Assembly (NCBI RefSeq): GCF_033955345.1
Contig: NZ_CP138332.1
Span: 3,100,001-3,164,000, forward strand
DNA: 64,000 nucleotides
From: Sphingobacterium bambusae
GTDB lineage: Bacteria > Bacteroidota > Bacteroidia > Sphingobacteriales > Sphingobacteriaceae
Direction of reading: 5' to 3'
Position 1 is the first letter of the stretch; each line of letters begins with the position of its first letter. Position numbers and translations under genes: made by a program. Below are positions 17,154-25,789 of the stretch, piece by piece. Under the pieces are notes generated by a model. The model ran no database searches. It had not been told where the DNA came from and was given only the letters and a program-made list of their open reading frames with translations.

Positions 17154-18041
17154 ATGATGTACTCCATTATTATTCCACACAAAAATTCTGCGGTTTTAGT
17201 ACACCGTTTACTGCAATCAATTCCCAAACGAAGCGATTTGGAAGTTATTGTAATAGATGATACTAGTGATAGTTCGGAAATACAAAAATTAGAGGAAATT
17301 CGCAACGACTATTACTTTGATTTTTACCATAATAGGGGGAAGAAAGGTGCTGGTGCGAGTCGTAATGTAGGGCTTAGTCACGCTCGAGGTAAATATGTTA
17401 TATTTGCCGATTCAGATGATTTCTTTTGCAAAGATTTTGGAAATGAGTTAGATATTGTTTCTCAAAAGGATGTGGACTTGATTTTCTACAATGTACATTC
17501 TGCAGATTCAGAAACATATGAAGAAAGTCACAGACATTTTTTCTTTAACGATCTAGTACGTAGCTATTTAGCCGATGGTAAAAAAGATATTTTGTACAAA
17601 TATTCTGTTCCTTGGGGCAAGATTTATCGACGAGGCTTCCTAGAAACTTATAATATAAAATTCGCCGAGGTTATTGCCGGTAACGATATGTGGTTTTCAT
17701 GCTGCTGTGGTGTATTTGTCAATTCTTTTGAGGTTTCACAAACCGTATTGTATACGGTCACGGTTAGGGAGGGAAGTATAGTGAACACCATTAGACCTGA
17801 ATATTTCTTATCGAGATTCGATGAGACAATACGCGTTAACAATATGTTAAGGGCGAATAAATTGGCTCCCTATCAGTATTCGGTGCTGTATTTTTTGGCA
17901 AATGCGAAAAAATTCGGTGCTACAGGGTATGTCGTTAAGCAAATTTTAAAAAATCGAAGTAATGTACTCATTGGACTCGAAAAAGTTCTTAGCTATAAGA
18001 AAGTACTGGTAGACCGAGAGAATAGACGCAAAAGCAATTAA
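17154..18041 (+). CDS. Glycosyltransferase family 2 protein
   Basis: 295 residues. A GT-A fold is seen from the start: YSIIIPHKNSAVLVHRLLQS, then VIVIDDTSD, GAGASRNVGLSHARGKYVIFADSDD with the metal-binding DSD motif near residue 85-87, and GNDMWFSC, equivalent to the catalytic ED region. It has no membrane helices. It transfers a sugar during repeat-unit assembly; donor and acceptor are unknown. Two ATG codons in a row start the frame (17154 and 17157). Only 2 bases separate it from the gene before. Confidence 0.9.
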   Translation: MMYSIIIPHKNSAVLVHRLLQSIPKRSDLEVIVIDDTSDSSEIQKLEEIRNDYYFDFYHNRGKKGAGASRNVGLSHARGKYVIFADSDDFFCKDFGNELDIVSQKDVDLIFYNVHSADSETYEESHRHFFFNDLVRSYLADGKKDILYKYSVPWGKIYRRGFLETYNIKFAEVIAGNDMWFSCCCGVFVNSFEVSQTVLYTVTVREGSIVNTIRPEYFLSRFDETIRVNNMLRANKLAPYQYSVLYFLANAKKFGATGYVVKQILKNRSNVLIGLEKVLSYKKVLVDRENRRKSN

Positions 18042-18052
18042 TCTATATAATT

Positions 18053-19123
18053 ATGATTTTGGATAATAGAAATATAAAACAACTGGACGGCATTAGAGGC
18101 TTGTCAATTTTGATTGTCTTTTTTTCACATTTAGGTTTGGGACATCTTGTGCCTGGAGGTTTCGGAGTTACTGTTTTCTTCTTTATAAGTGGATTTCTAA
18201 TATCTAAACTTCTTATTTATGAGTTTGAACAATCGAAAACATTAAACTTTAAGAATTTTTACATTAGAAGGGCTTTTAGATTATATCCGGCTTTGCTCTT
18301 TTTTTCTTCGTTAGTTATTCTGCTATTAATTTTTCATGATGTACGTTTGATACCTTCGCAGATTGTAGCAGCACTTATGTACTTTGAAAACTATTATTAC
18401 GTATATTTTATTAATTATCAAGAGCAACATCAATTATACAGCATTTTTAAAATATTGTGGTCCCTGTCGATAGAAGAGCATTACTATTTGTTTTACCCAC
18501 TTTTTTTGTTTCTTACTTATTCTCGTGTTAGACTACATTTGGTTTTGACAGTTCTATTTTTAATTATTCCTCTTTTATTCCGCCTATATTATGTGGAAAT
18601 ATTAGTGGATCCGAAGCTATATGAGAAATATAATTATTCTTTGACGCACACACGGATAGACTCAATATTGTATGGCTCATTGTTGGCATACCTACTTTTC
18701 AAAGATAGTCGAGGGGAAAAAATTTTAGAATTTCTGCAAAAGAAATGGTTGTTAGTCTTGTCGTTAGCAGTCTTATTGTTCACCTTTGTTTATAGAGAGG
18801 ATAGCTTCAGAGAGACGTATAGATATACCTTGCAAGGTATATTTTTAACGCCCGTAATTGTTTTTGCTGTTTATGGTGATCAGTCGCTACTAAATAAGCT
18901 GTTTTTTACGAATAAAGTATTTGTCTATATCGGGAAATTGAGCTATTCTATCTATCTTTTTCATTGGTTAGCTATTCCTCTAGCGACGCTGTATTTCACA
19001 AAATTTGGTTTGCAATGGCAGCTTTTTGTTCTCGCCGTAACAATTTCTCTTTCTCTATTTTCATACTATAGGGTTGAGATGCCTTTTGTGAAGCTCCGGA
19101 AGAAATTTGGCTCAAATGTTTAA
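18053..19123 (+). CDS. Membrane O-acyltransferase (acyltransferase 3 family)
   Basis: 356 residues with about ten hydrophobic segments. The N-terminal signature LDGIRGLSILIVFFSHLGLG contains the conserved family His, and FYIRRAFRLYPALLFF follows, as in OafA/WecH-like enzymes. LWSLSIEEHYYLFYPL is the second conserved block. It probably acetylates a sugar of the exopolysaccharide using a cytoplasmic acyl donor. No C-terminal SGNH domain is present, so it is the short form. It lies 11 bases after the GT2 gene and overlaps the next gene slightly. Confidence 0.92.
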   Translation: MILDNRNIKQLDGIRGLSILIVFFSHLGLGHLVPGGFGVTVFFFISGFLISKLLIYEFEQSKTLNFKNFYIRRAFRLYPALLFFSSLVILLLIFHDVRLIPSQIVAALMYFENYYYVYFINYQEQHQLYSIFKILWSLSIEEHYYLFYPLFLFLTYSRVRLHLVLTVLFLIIPLLFRLYYVEILVDPKLYEKYNYSLTHTRIDSILYGSLLAYLLFKDSRGEKILEFLQKKWLLVLSLAVLLFTFVYREDSFRETYRYTLQGIFLTPVIVFAVYGDQSLLNKLFFTNKVFVYIGKLSYSIYLFHWLAIPLATLYFTKFGLQWQLFVLAVTISLSLFSYYRVEMPFVKLRKKFGSNV

Positions 19124-19892
19124 CAAAGTGTATATGCAGGATAAGATCAAAATATTTAATGCCGAAATTCTAAATGTAGATATGGAAGAATTGTTAAATA
19201 AACTCGATCGAGGCGTACTTATCACTCCGAATGTGGACCATCTTATGAAGCTACAAAAGGATGAAGAATTTTACAATCTCTACAAGCAAACAGAATGGTT
19301 AATATGTGATAGTAAAATTGTACAGCTAGGATTAAAATTTTTAGGAAAACCTGTCAAAGAAGTTATTCCAGGTTCTTCATTTTTCCCAGCATACTACATG
19401 CATCACAAAAGCAATAAGGAGGTAAACATCTTCTTACTAGGGGCAGCAGAGGGTGTCGCGGAGAAAGCTTCCCAAAAAATTAATTCGAAAGTGGGACGAC
19501 CAATTATTGTTGATTATCAGTCGCCATCATTTGGCTTTGAAAAAGATGAGGTGGAATGCCAAGCTATTGTTCGTCGGATAAATGAATCTAATGCTACGGT
19601 TTTAGTTGTTGGCGTGGGGGCTCCGAAGCAAGAAAAGTGGATTTTTAAGTATAAAGACCAAATGCCTAACATCCGACTGTTTATGGCCCTAGGCGCTACG
19701 ATTGATTTCGAAGCGGGCAATATAACACGCGCGCCTCGTTGGATGCAGCGTTTGTCGCTCGAGTGGCTCTATCGTATGAGTAAAGAGCCAAAAAGACTTT
19801 GGAAAAGATATATGGTTGATGATTTACCATTTTTTGGACTAATTTTAAGGGAGAAATTGAATAGGTACAGTGATCCATTTGCAAAGTCCTAG
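19116..19892 (+). CDS. WecG/TagA/CpsF-family glycosyltransferase
   Basis: About 258 residues from the ATG at 19116; a TTG at 19107 is also open but less likely, and ATG 19134 is a further option. Family landmarks: ITPNVDHLMKLQKD near the start (the Thr-Pro-Asn and Asp of the active-site region), WLICDSKIVQLGLKFLG, IFLLGAAEGVAEKA, VVGVGAPKQEKWIF and the C-terminal RAPRWMQRLSLEWLYRMSKEPKRLWKRY. Members transfer ManNAc-type sugars to a lipid-linked first sugar, so this may add the second sugar of the repeat unit. It overlaps the acyltransferase gene by 8 bases. Confidence 0.92.
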   Translation: MFNKVYMQDKIKIFNAEILNVDMEELLNKLDRGVLITPNVDHLMKLQKDEEFYNLYKQTEWLICDSKIVQLGLKFLGKPVKEVIPGSSFFPAYYMHHKSNKEVNIFLLGAAEGVAEKASQKINSKVGRPIIVDYQSPSFGFEKDEVECQAIVRRINESNATVLVVGVGAPKQEKWIFKYKDQMPNIRLFMALGATIDFEAGNITRAPRWMQRLSLEWLYRMSKEPKRLWKRYMVDDLPFFGLILREKLNRYSDPFAKS

Positions 19893-19943
19893 GACGAAAT
19901 TGTGATTAAGCTAAGTTTGAAAACGTAATTGACGTATCAAAAC

Positions 19944-21326
19944 ATGAAACATATAAAAAAAATTACTTGTATAGGAGCAGGGTATGTAGGAGGACCTACT
20001 ATGTCCGTTATCGCTCAAAAGAATCTCAGCGTTGAAGTGACGGTTGTAGACTTAAATCAGGCGCGTATCGCAGCTTGGAATGATGAAGATTTAGATAATC
20101 TGCCGGTTTACGAACCCGGGCTGGATGAAGTTGTTAAGGAAGCGCGCGGTCGAAACCTGTTCTTCTCGACAGATGTGGATAAAGCTATCCAAGAGGCGGA
20201 CATGATTTTTATTTCCGTGAATACACCGACGAAAACTTATGGAAAGGGTAAGGGACAGGCTGCCGATTTGAAGTTTATAGAACTTTGTGCACGCCAAATT
20301 GCAGCAGTAGCCACATCTGATAAGATCGTTGTAGAGAAGTCTACTTTGCCTGTGCGTACGGCAGAGGCATTGAAGAGTATTTTAGATAATACAGGCAATG
20401 GTGTCAACTTCCATATACTTTCCAATCCCGAGTTTTTGGCAGAGGGCACAGCGGTGACCGATCTGCACAACCCTGATCGGGTATTAATTGGTGGAGAAGA
20501 TGCCGACGCTATTGAAGCTCTGGTGAAAGTTTACGAAGCTTGGGTGCCTCGTGAGCGTATATTAACGACGAATCTGTGGTCATCCGAATTGTCCAAATTA
20601 GTAGCCAATGCTTTCTTGGCACAGCGTGTATCGTCAATTAACGCCATTTCCGAGCTTTGTGAGGTGACAGGAGCAAACGTAGACGAAGTATCTCGCGCTA
20701 TAGGCCAAGATACCCGTATTGGTTCTAAATTTTTGAAAGCTTCTGTAGGCTTTGGTGGTTCTTGTTTCCAAAAGGATATCCTTAACCTCGTGTATATAGC
20801 ACGTTCCTATAACCTATATGAAGTCGCCGAATACTGGGAGCAAGTGATCTTATTGAATGATCATCAGAAAACTCGTTTTGCAGAGAAGATCATCCAGACC
20901 ATGTACAATACCGTAAATGGGAAAAGTATCGCGTTTTTGGGTTGGGCCTTTAAAAAAGATACGAATGATACGCGAGAATCGGCAGCAATTTATGTAGCAG
21001 ACCATTTACTAGATGAAGAAGCCAATGTAATTGTATATGATCCAAAAGTAACGGCGGAACAGATATACAAAGACCTAGATTATTTGGGGACGCGATCTCC
21101 TGAGGATAACCGTCGTTTGGTTAGAATAGTGAACGATCCTTATGAAGCTTTGAATGGAGCGCATGCAGTAGCGGTGTTGACCGAATGGGACGAATTTAAA
21201 ACTTACGACTGGGAAAAGATAAAAGAAGGCATGAAGCGTCCGTCTTTTGTTTTCGATGGTAGAAAGCTTTTAGATCGCGCTTTACTCGAGCAAGCGGGAT
21301 TTGATTATTACGCAATTGGCGAATAA
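19944..21326 (+). CDS. ugd: UDP-glucose 6-dehydrogenase
   Basis: 460 residues from the ATG at 19944 (a TTG at 19929 would add five residues). It oxidises UDP-glucose to UDP-glucuronate with NAD+, supplying the acidic sugar for this polymer. The N-terminal NAD domain has [11 protein letters not shown] near residue 8, the middle domain has the catalytic Cys in FGGSCFQKD near residue 275, and the C-terminal nucleotide-binding domain has [16 protein letters not shown]. The length is in the UGDH range. The close [12 protein letters not shown] and [16 protein letters not shown] motifs fit the eukaryote-like UGDH branch. Last gene of the plus-strand operon. The UDP-glucuronate epimerase-like gene at 41703 may use the same product. 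Confidence 0.95.
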   Translation: MKHIKKITCIGAGYVGGPTMSVIAQKNLSVEVTVVDLNQARIAAWNDEDLDNLPVYEPGLDEVVKEARGRNLFFSTDVDKAIQEADMIFISVNTPTKTYGKGKGQAADLKFIELCARQIAAVATSDKIVVEKSTLPVRTAEALKSILDNTGNGVNFHILSNPEFLAEGTAVTDLHNPDRVLIGGEDADAIEALVKVYEAWVPRERILTTNLWSSELSKLVANAFLAQRVSSINAISELCEVTGANVDEVSRAIGQDTRIGSKFLKASVGFGGSCFQKDILNLVYIARSYNLYEVAEYWEQVILLNDHQKTRFAEKIIQTMYNTVNGKSIAFLGWAFKKDTNDTRESAAIYVADHLLDEEANVIVYDPKVTAEQIYKDLDYLGTRSPEDNRRLVRIVNDPYEALNGAHAVAVLTEWDEFKTYDWEKIKEGMKRPSFVFDGRKLLDRALLEQAGFDYYAIGE

Positions 21327-21342
21327 AGTAAATGATGTTATT

Positions 21343-21390
21343 GAGAACGTTTTAAAGAGAGCACCCGGGCTCTTTTTAAAACGTTCTTCT
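21343..21390. terminator. Bidirectional terminator between ugd and the Wzi-like gene
   Basis: GAACGTTTTAAA (from 21345) pairs with TTTAAAACGTTC (to 21386), and inside it AGAGC pairs with GCTCT, giving one long stem with T- and A-rich flanks on both strands. The stop codon of the converging Wzi-like gene (21376-21378, minus strand) lies inside the stem. Confidence 0.85.
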
Positions 21391-22932
21391 TATGTTAACC
21401 AATAATCCGGCTCCGTTGTATAGAAGTCTTCCATGATCAACTGCGAACGAACCTCCTACGAATGTGTTTTGTAATAATTTCTTTTCGGCTTGTATAATAA
21501 AAGAAAGCTGGTTTACCGGCTGGAACCTTTCTGTATGTGGTGTATGGAAGGTTCTACCAGTTGATTTGCCAAATTCACTAGTTGCATAAGTTCCAAAATG
21601 GCGAGATAATGTTGCTTTCGTGGCTACATTCCAACCGTAGAGGTAACCTTTTGCTCCGAGATGTCCAGATATAACGCGGTTACTAATAAAAAAGTCGTTT
21701 GGTGAATGTGCTTGATTTGGTTTAACGCTCTTGGCCGTAACAATAAGCGGAGTTCCAATGCCGACGCCATTATAGGACCATCCTTCGTAATACTCCGAGT
21801 TATTGTAGTAGTCTTCATCTCCCGACGCTGTAGGCTTTGACCAAGGGTATCCTGCTTGATCTTTCGAATAAAAGAACTCAACTAAAATTTTGTTCCAATC
21901 GAACGATTTGTTTGTTTTTTTGAAATTATTATTTGTTAATGTTAGGCCATTTAATCCATCTCTTATATTCGCAAGCTTTGATAGTGCTCCTACGTCATAA
22001 AACGTTTGTCTGTAGAGCATTATACTCACGTCACCTAGGTTATATGAGGCTCCTAGATCTATTGAACCCTGGTGATTGCCAATCTTTGAGCGCGGAATGG
22101 GGTTTCCTCTAGCTCCATATGCCTTACCAAGTGTGACATATGTCAGCGTTTGTAGGAAATTGAGATCGAAGGCTGTACCGTAACGTTCTGATTCCCCTCC
22201 CCATTGAGCTTGATGGTTAAATCCGCCATATAGTTGCAATGGACCCATATGTCTTCCTAGTCTGACATAAAGTGATTTTTGGTGCAAGTAGGTCTGTAGT
22301 CTATAATCAGTATTCTTAACTAAAAACGCGTTAGGGTTCATATCATATGCCCCCATGTAACCATTAGCAAAATTTCCTTTAAAGGAGATCAAGCCCCCAA
22401 ACCAAGGCAGTCTATAGTATTCCGGGATACTAATTTCAAACTTAGGTACGCCAAGTGCATTACCGGATACCGCGAAGTTACCCGAAGTAAGTAGCGTATC
22501 CCCATTAAGGCCCATCACATCCTTGCTGCGACCCAGACGAGCTTCAAACATAGCAAAGCGGACTTTCACATGCGCATCGATCAGCTGTCCTTGAAACTCT
22601 TTACCAATATTGGCGCGTCCTTCGAGACCATAACCCCAGTCCCAGTTGGTTCCGCCATTGGCAGCCTTACCCTGCCACTCGCCCTGCACCTTATAGTTTT
22701 GATAGGCACGGGCAATCATACTTCCGGAAGCACCTTCCAAAGGAATCGATCCATATTGATTGGAGCGCATCCAAAAGGGGACAGCCTTCGAACTGATATA
22801 ACCACCTTGCAAGTCTAAGGAGATTCCTTTTCGGGGAACACTGTCCACAAGATCTACTTGTGCCTGTGTTTTTGAGATAGATAAGCATAGACAGCAGGAC
22901 GCCATCAGCGTATAAAAAGTATGTCTTTTCAT
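21376..22932 (-). CDS. Wzi-like capsule assembly outer-membrane protein
   Basis: 518 residues. Signal peptide MKRHTFYTLMASCCLCLSIS ending at TQAQ. The mature start reads SLDLQGGYISSKAVPFWMRSNQYGSIP, the characteristic opening of the capsule assembly Wzi family in Bacteroidota, followed by beta-barrel strands up to a C-terminal LLVNIRRTF. Escherichia coli Wzi is an 18-stranded barrel that helps bind capsule to the cell surface; by analogy this protein would attach or organise the polymer made by the operon on the other strand. It converges on ugd and shares its terminator. Confidence 0.9.
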   Translation of the reverse strand: MKRHTFYTLMASCCLCLSISKTQAQVDLVDSVPRKGISLDLQGGYISSKAVPFWMRSNQYGSIPLEGASGSMIARAYQNYKVQGEWQGKAANGGTNWDWGYGLEGRANIGKEFQGQLIDAHVKVRFAMFEARLGRSKDVMGLNGDTLLTSGNFAVSGNALGVPKFEISIPEYYRLPWFGGLISFKGNFANGYMGAYDMNPNAFLVKNTDYRLQTYLHQKSLYVRLGRHMGPLQLYGGFNHQAQWGGESERYGTAFDLNFLQTLTYVTLGKAYGARGNPIPRSKIGNHQGSIDLGASYNLGDVSIMLYRQTFYDVGALSKLANIRDGLNGLTLTNNNFKKTNKSFDWNKILVEFFYSKDQAGYPWSKPTASGDEDYYNNSEYYEGWSYNGVGIGTPLIVTAKSVKPNQAHSPNDFFISNRVISGHLGAKGYLYGWNVATKATLSRHFGTYATSEFGKSTGRTFHTPHTERFQPVNQLSFIIQAEKKLLQNTFVGGSFAVDHGRLLYNGAGLLVNIRRTF

Positions 22933-23049
22933 GGTTGATTTTGTACCCTAAAGATATAAAAATTATGCCATAAATTTTGGATCATATTGATATTTTGGAG
23001 AACGTAGAGACCTTCTATAAGCCTTCTAGTCGACAAGCAAGTGGGTATT

Positions 23050-24159
23050 CTAGCTAAATAATTTAAGCTTTAAAACTTCTTTTTGTAACAGCAGCTTATT
23101 CTCCTTGACCATAACCTTAAAATCCTCCTTATTTTGGTCCCTTTGTGAGGTTGTGTAGTAGTTTTTTTTTGAGTTAGCCCAAAAACAAAAGTATATAAGG
23201 TCTTTCGGAAAGAAATTGATGCACCTAGATGTAAAGTAATTTTGATCCTGATAGTTTTTTTTACCTCCTTCGGCTATCAGGTAGCCTTTGTTTTGCCTCT
23301 TTGAACAAGCCCTTAAAACGTCCAATGATTTGGTGAGTAGGCTCTTAAATTTGTCTATACTGTAATTTTCGTAATCATAAAAATCTATTGAGCAAAAGTC
23401 TACATACTGATCTCCAGGATAACGTTTCATGTATTCTGCCTCCGTTCTAACCTTGTCAGTATTATAGATCCAAAGCAAATTATCTACCATTTTAGTTTTT
23501 GTTAAGTATTCGTGTGTAAACTGGAATAACTTAATGTACTCTTCATCAGTACACTGACCATTTCCCCACCAGAACCAGTTCCCTGAGCATTCGTGGAAAG
23601 GTCTAAATAAAATAGGTATTACTTCGCCGGTTTCATCGACAAGTTTACCAAAAAACTCTGCTAATATGTCTAACCATGAGATATATGTTTGCTGGACAGT
23701 TTCATCCGATAGTATCTGCCCAACGGTATTTTGTATGTTTTTGACTTTACCATTAAGTGCTCTGTTCTTCTGGTCATATTGAACGTCCGTAGGATTACGG
23801 GTGTGCCAAGATAGTGATACAGGAATGCCAAGTTTTCGACAGTATTGAATTGATTTTATCAACTTATCGACAGATCCATCTAGCCATACATTCCCTTTTT
23901 TTCTTTCGATCCATCCGAGATCATAAGCTACAAGTCCAGGAAACTGTCCTGTTACCTCTTTGATGTCCGAATCCGTAATTTCAATTTGGCCATTTCTTGA
24001 AAGCGTATTTGTGCTTTGATGCCCAAGAATAACTTGTGAGCTTTGGCCTATTTTATTCAAGTTGTGAAATAATCGTCTAGTACTGTTGTTCACATATGAA
24101 TTCGAGGGGTATTTCCACGACTCAATAGGGGCTTCGTCAAAAAGGTTATTATTCTTCAT
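23050..24159 (-). CDS. Glycoside hydrolase family 26 protein without signal peptide
   Basis: 369 residues. The GH26 (beta-mannanase clan A) signature is clear: PILFRPFHECSGNWFWWG with the acid/base Glu at about residue 190, and YLIAEGGKK with the candidate nucleophile Glu at about 297. HQSTNTLS near residue 47, VAYDLGW and VSLSWHTRNP are also typical. Family activities include beta-1,4-mannanase and beta-1,3-xylanase or lichenase. Unusually the protein starts MKNNNLFDEAPIESW with no signal peptide, and the in-frame upstream codons reach a stop within a few triplets, so no longer start is available. It lies beside Wzi and the EPS operon, so it may act on the locus's own polymer. Confidence 0.85.
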   Translation of the reverse strand: MKNNNLFDEAPIESWKYPSNSYVNNSTRRLFHNLNKIGQSSQVILGHQSTNTLSRNGQIEITDSDIKEVTGQFPGLVAYDLGWIERKKGNVWLDGSVDKLIKSIQYCRKLGIPVSLSWHTRNPTDVQYDQKNRALNGKVKNIQNTVGQILSDETVQQTYISWLDILAEFFGKLVDETGEVIPILFRPFHECSGNWFWWGNGQCTDEEYIKLFQFTHEYLTKTKMVDNLLWIYNTDKVRTEAEYMKRYPGDQYVDFCSIDFYDYENYSIDKFKSLLTKSLDVLRACSKRQNKGYLIAEGGKKNYQDQNYFTSRCINFFPKDLIYFCFWANSKKNYYTTSQRDQNKEDFKVMVKENKLLLQKEVLKLKLFS

Positions 24160-24557
24160 CTTGTTTAGTGTTGATTAAGTTCTAAATTATAACGACTAGT
24201 GTTGTTTTTTGTTATAATCAATTTGGAATTCTGTATACTTAGAATTAGTAATCGTACTGTTAATAAAGGAGACGCGATATATTTTTAATCGGTGATGGAT
24301 CGCCCTCATTACAAAATACTAATTAATCGATGATAGGAATAAATAGAGTGTTACAGGATAGATCTTCACATGTCAACCTGAGTCAGAACATGTAAGTATT
24401 TTCCGCAATCCTACCACTCTTTTCGCCTATTCTCCTTTGCAAAATACCTGTTTGCGATTAAATAAATGCGCGATGCCAAAATTTTAGGCAAACTGGTACG
24501 CGCTTTGAAAGTAATCTTGTAAATAAGCAAAACTAAAAAACGTAAAATAAAACCGAT
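24160..24557. other. Intergenic stretch, no gene seen
   Basis: About 400 bases between the divergent GH26 and 38-codon genes. AT-rich, with no open frame of note and no clear hairpin. It should carry both promoters, but I could not pick a convincing TAnnTTTG element for either. Confidence 0.5.
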
Positions 24558-24674
24558 ATGGAAAATATAGCATTAAACGCCGCAAAATTAGGATTGGAAC
24601 AAGGGTACTACCGTTTGTTAATGGCTATCTTAGAGGAGCCTTCCGAGCAGGAGGAAGGAACAGCCGCCAATTAA
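24558..24674 (+). CDS. Very small protein (38 aa) of unknown function
   Basis: ATG at 24558, stop TAA at 24672-24674. The product starts MENIALNAAKLGLEQGYYRL, continues with an amphipathic helix (LLMAILEE) and ends in an acidic, Glu-rich tail (PSEQEEGTAAN). The frame is closed 37 bases before a textbook terminator, and the start is preceded by an A-rich stretch typical of Bacteroidota initiation regions. Together these make it more than a chance frame. It is cytoplasmic by composition. No family is recognised; the helix-plus-acidic-tail form would suit a small regulator or binding peptide, which is a guess. Confidence 0.55.
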   Translation: MENIALNAAKLGLEQGYYRLLMAILEEPSEQEEGTAAN

Positions 24675-24711
24675 TCCGCACACTATACATATACACATAT
24701 ATTTAATCCCG

Positions 24712-24745
24712 AAGAGCAAAGTATTTTTTATTTTGCTCTTTTTTG
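24712..24745 (+). terminator. Rho-independent terminator of the 38-codon gene
   Basis: AAGAGCAAA (24712-24720) pairs with TTTGCTCTT (24732-24740) across an 11-base loop, followed by a T-run. Strong and well placed just after the small gene. Confidence 0.85.
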
Positions 24746-24760
24746 TTTAGTACTTAGTAG

Positions 24761-24818
24761 TGAGTAATGCGATAAGGCTAGCGGTAAATTTTAAGATTAC
24801 CGCTATCACCTCATCACT
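24761..24818 (+). repeat. Hairpin/TCAC repeat R2, copy 1
   Basis: AGCGGTAA (24780-24787) and TTACCGCT (24797-24804) form a perfect 8-bp stem. Before it comes GTAATGCGATAAGG and after it ATCACCTCATCACTAT. The same arrangement occurs in at least six other places in the window. Confidence 0.75.
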
Positions 24819-24820
24819 AT

Positions 24821-25072
24821 CCCCCCCTCAACCCCTTCCGCCGTTCGCCACGGCAGGGCAGCACTTTTGAAGGCCAAAAGTGCTCAAAAGCCTTTGTCTC
24901 CTTCAGGTGCTTTATCGCACAGGTCCCGTCCACACAAAGCAACATGTTTGGCAAAGCTGAAATAACGTCGAAATCGCTTTGGATGCGATTCCGACATAAT
25001 TTCTAGGCTTTGTCCATCCCTCGATTCCCCCAAACATGTTCTTTGTTTCCCAGCACTTGGAAGGAGACTGGA
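24821..25072 (-). repeat. Dispersed repeat R1, copy C
   Basis: Full-length reverse-complement copy of 1-252, from CCCCCTCAACCCCTTCCGCC to GGAAGGAGACTGGA. Similarity with copy D (28873-29105) continues beyond the unit to about 25130 (GACGTTAAACGGTTACCG... TTTTTGATCGCTAT), so copies C and D belong to a longer duplicated block. Confidence 0.88.
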
Positions 25073-25140
25073 AAAGTGACGTTAAACGGTTACCGTATGA
25101 TGTCGCTTTTTGATCGCTATTTTAATAGTACTTAGTACAG

Positions 25141-25218
25141 AGTATGTAGATAAAGATCATGGTAAATTATAAGATTACCGCTATCAGCTCGTCACCTCTT
25201 CACTTTGTCACCTTATCA
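25141..25218 (+). repeat. Hairpin/TCAC repeat R2, copy 2
   Basis: GTATGTAGATAAAGATC, then a GGTAA ... TTACC hairpin, then GCTATCAGCTCGTCACCTC and TTCACTTTGTCACCTTATCA. Matches the copy at 29190-29270 closely. Both follow an R1 copy at the same distance. Confidence 0.75.
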
Positions 25219-25267
25219 CCAAGTCGTAAACTATACAATTACCGCTCCTGCCTTAATTAACAGCAAC

Positions 25268-25342
25268 GTCGCCTTATTTTTGTTGCGTCTGTAGAAACTT
25301 GCCTCTGCACTGTCCCACAAGGATGCAACAAAAATTCGCGAC
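25268..25342. repeat. 75-bp palindromic element, copy 1
   Basis: Begins GTCGCCTTATTTTTGTTGC and ends with its imperfect complement GCAACAAAAATTCGCGAC. The core reads GTCTGTAGAAACTTGCC... TGTCCCACAAGGAT. A second copy of exactly the same length is at 29419-29493. No coding capacity. It has the size and form of a small inverted-repeat (MITE- or REP-like) element, but no target duplication could be confirmed by eye. Confidence 0.75.
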
Positions 25343-25359
25343 AGGGATAAGAAAGTATA

Positions 25360-25455
25360 TAGTATTTAGTAATGAGTATGTAGATAAGAAAATGGCGGTA
25401 AACTAGCTGATTACAGCTATTAGCTAGTCAGTCATCACCATCTCACTTTATCACT
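25360..25455 (+). repeat. Hairpin/TCAC repeat R2, degenerate copy 3
   Basis: TATAGTATTTAGTAATGAGT, then GGCGGTAA ... TTACAGCTAT (imperfect stem), then TAGTCAGTCATCACCATCTC and TCACTTTATCAC. Same order of parts as the other copies but with mismatches in the stem. Confidence 0.6.
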
Positions 25456-25511
25456 CCCCAACAGCGATCGAGCACCTCCTGTTTAAAACATACCGATCAA
25501 CGGAGCTTTTT

Positions 25512-25680
25512 CGTTTCATCAAGCGATGGAACGAGCGGGTTGCTGCCGTGGCCTAGTGGGGAGGGAAGGCATTAGATGATATTCCAAAATCCAATGAAAA
25601 GGATTTTGGAATATCATCTTAGCCTAGCAGGCAGCGAACCGCTGTGGGGTGGACGGTGGGTTAGATCGCATGGATGAAAC
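25512..25680. repeat. Large nested imperfect palindrome
   Basis: Three inverted pairs are nested around about 25596: GTTTCATC (25512-25519) with GATGAAAC (25673-25680); CGGGTTGCTGCC (25536-25547) with GGCAGCGAACCG (25630-25641, two mismatches); and a perfect 19-bp inner stem, 25574-25592 with 25601-25619, with an 8-base loop AATGAAAA. No protein frame is supported. It could form a cruciform in DNA or a long hairpin in RNA. Confidence 0.8.
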
Positions 25681-25789
25681 AAAGATTTTTTGCATACTTT
25701 TTTATCTTGAAAAAAGTATGGCTCTGTCCTGGCTAAGGACAAACCAGTCCCTGAAAGGGACAAGATAGTATATAGTATTTAGTACAGAG

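Noticed and set aside
19929..19943. TTG start for ugd
   Set aside because: The ATG at 19944 is closer to the conserved NAD-binding motif and gives the usual N-terminal length.
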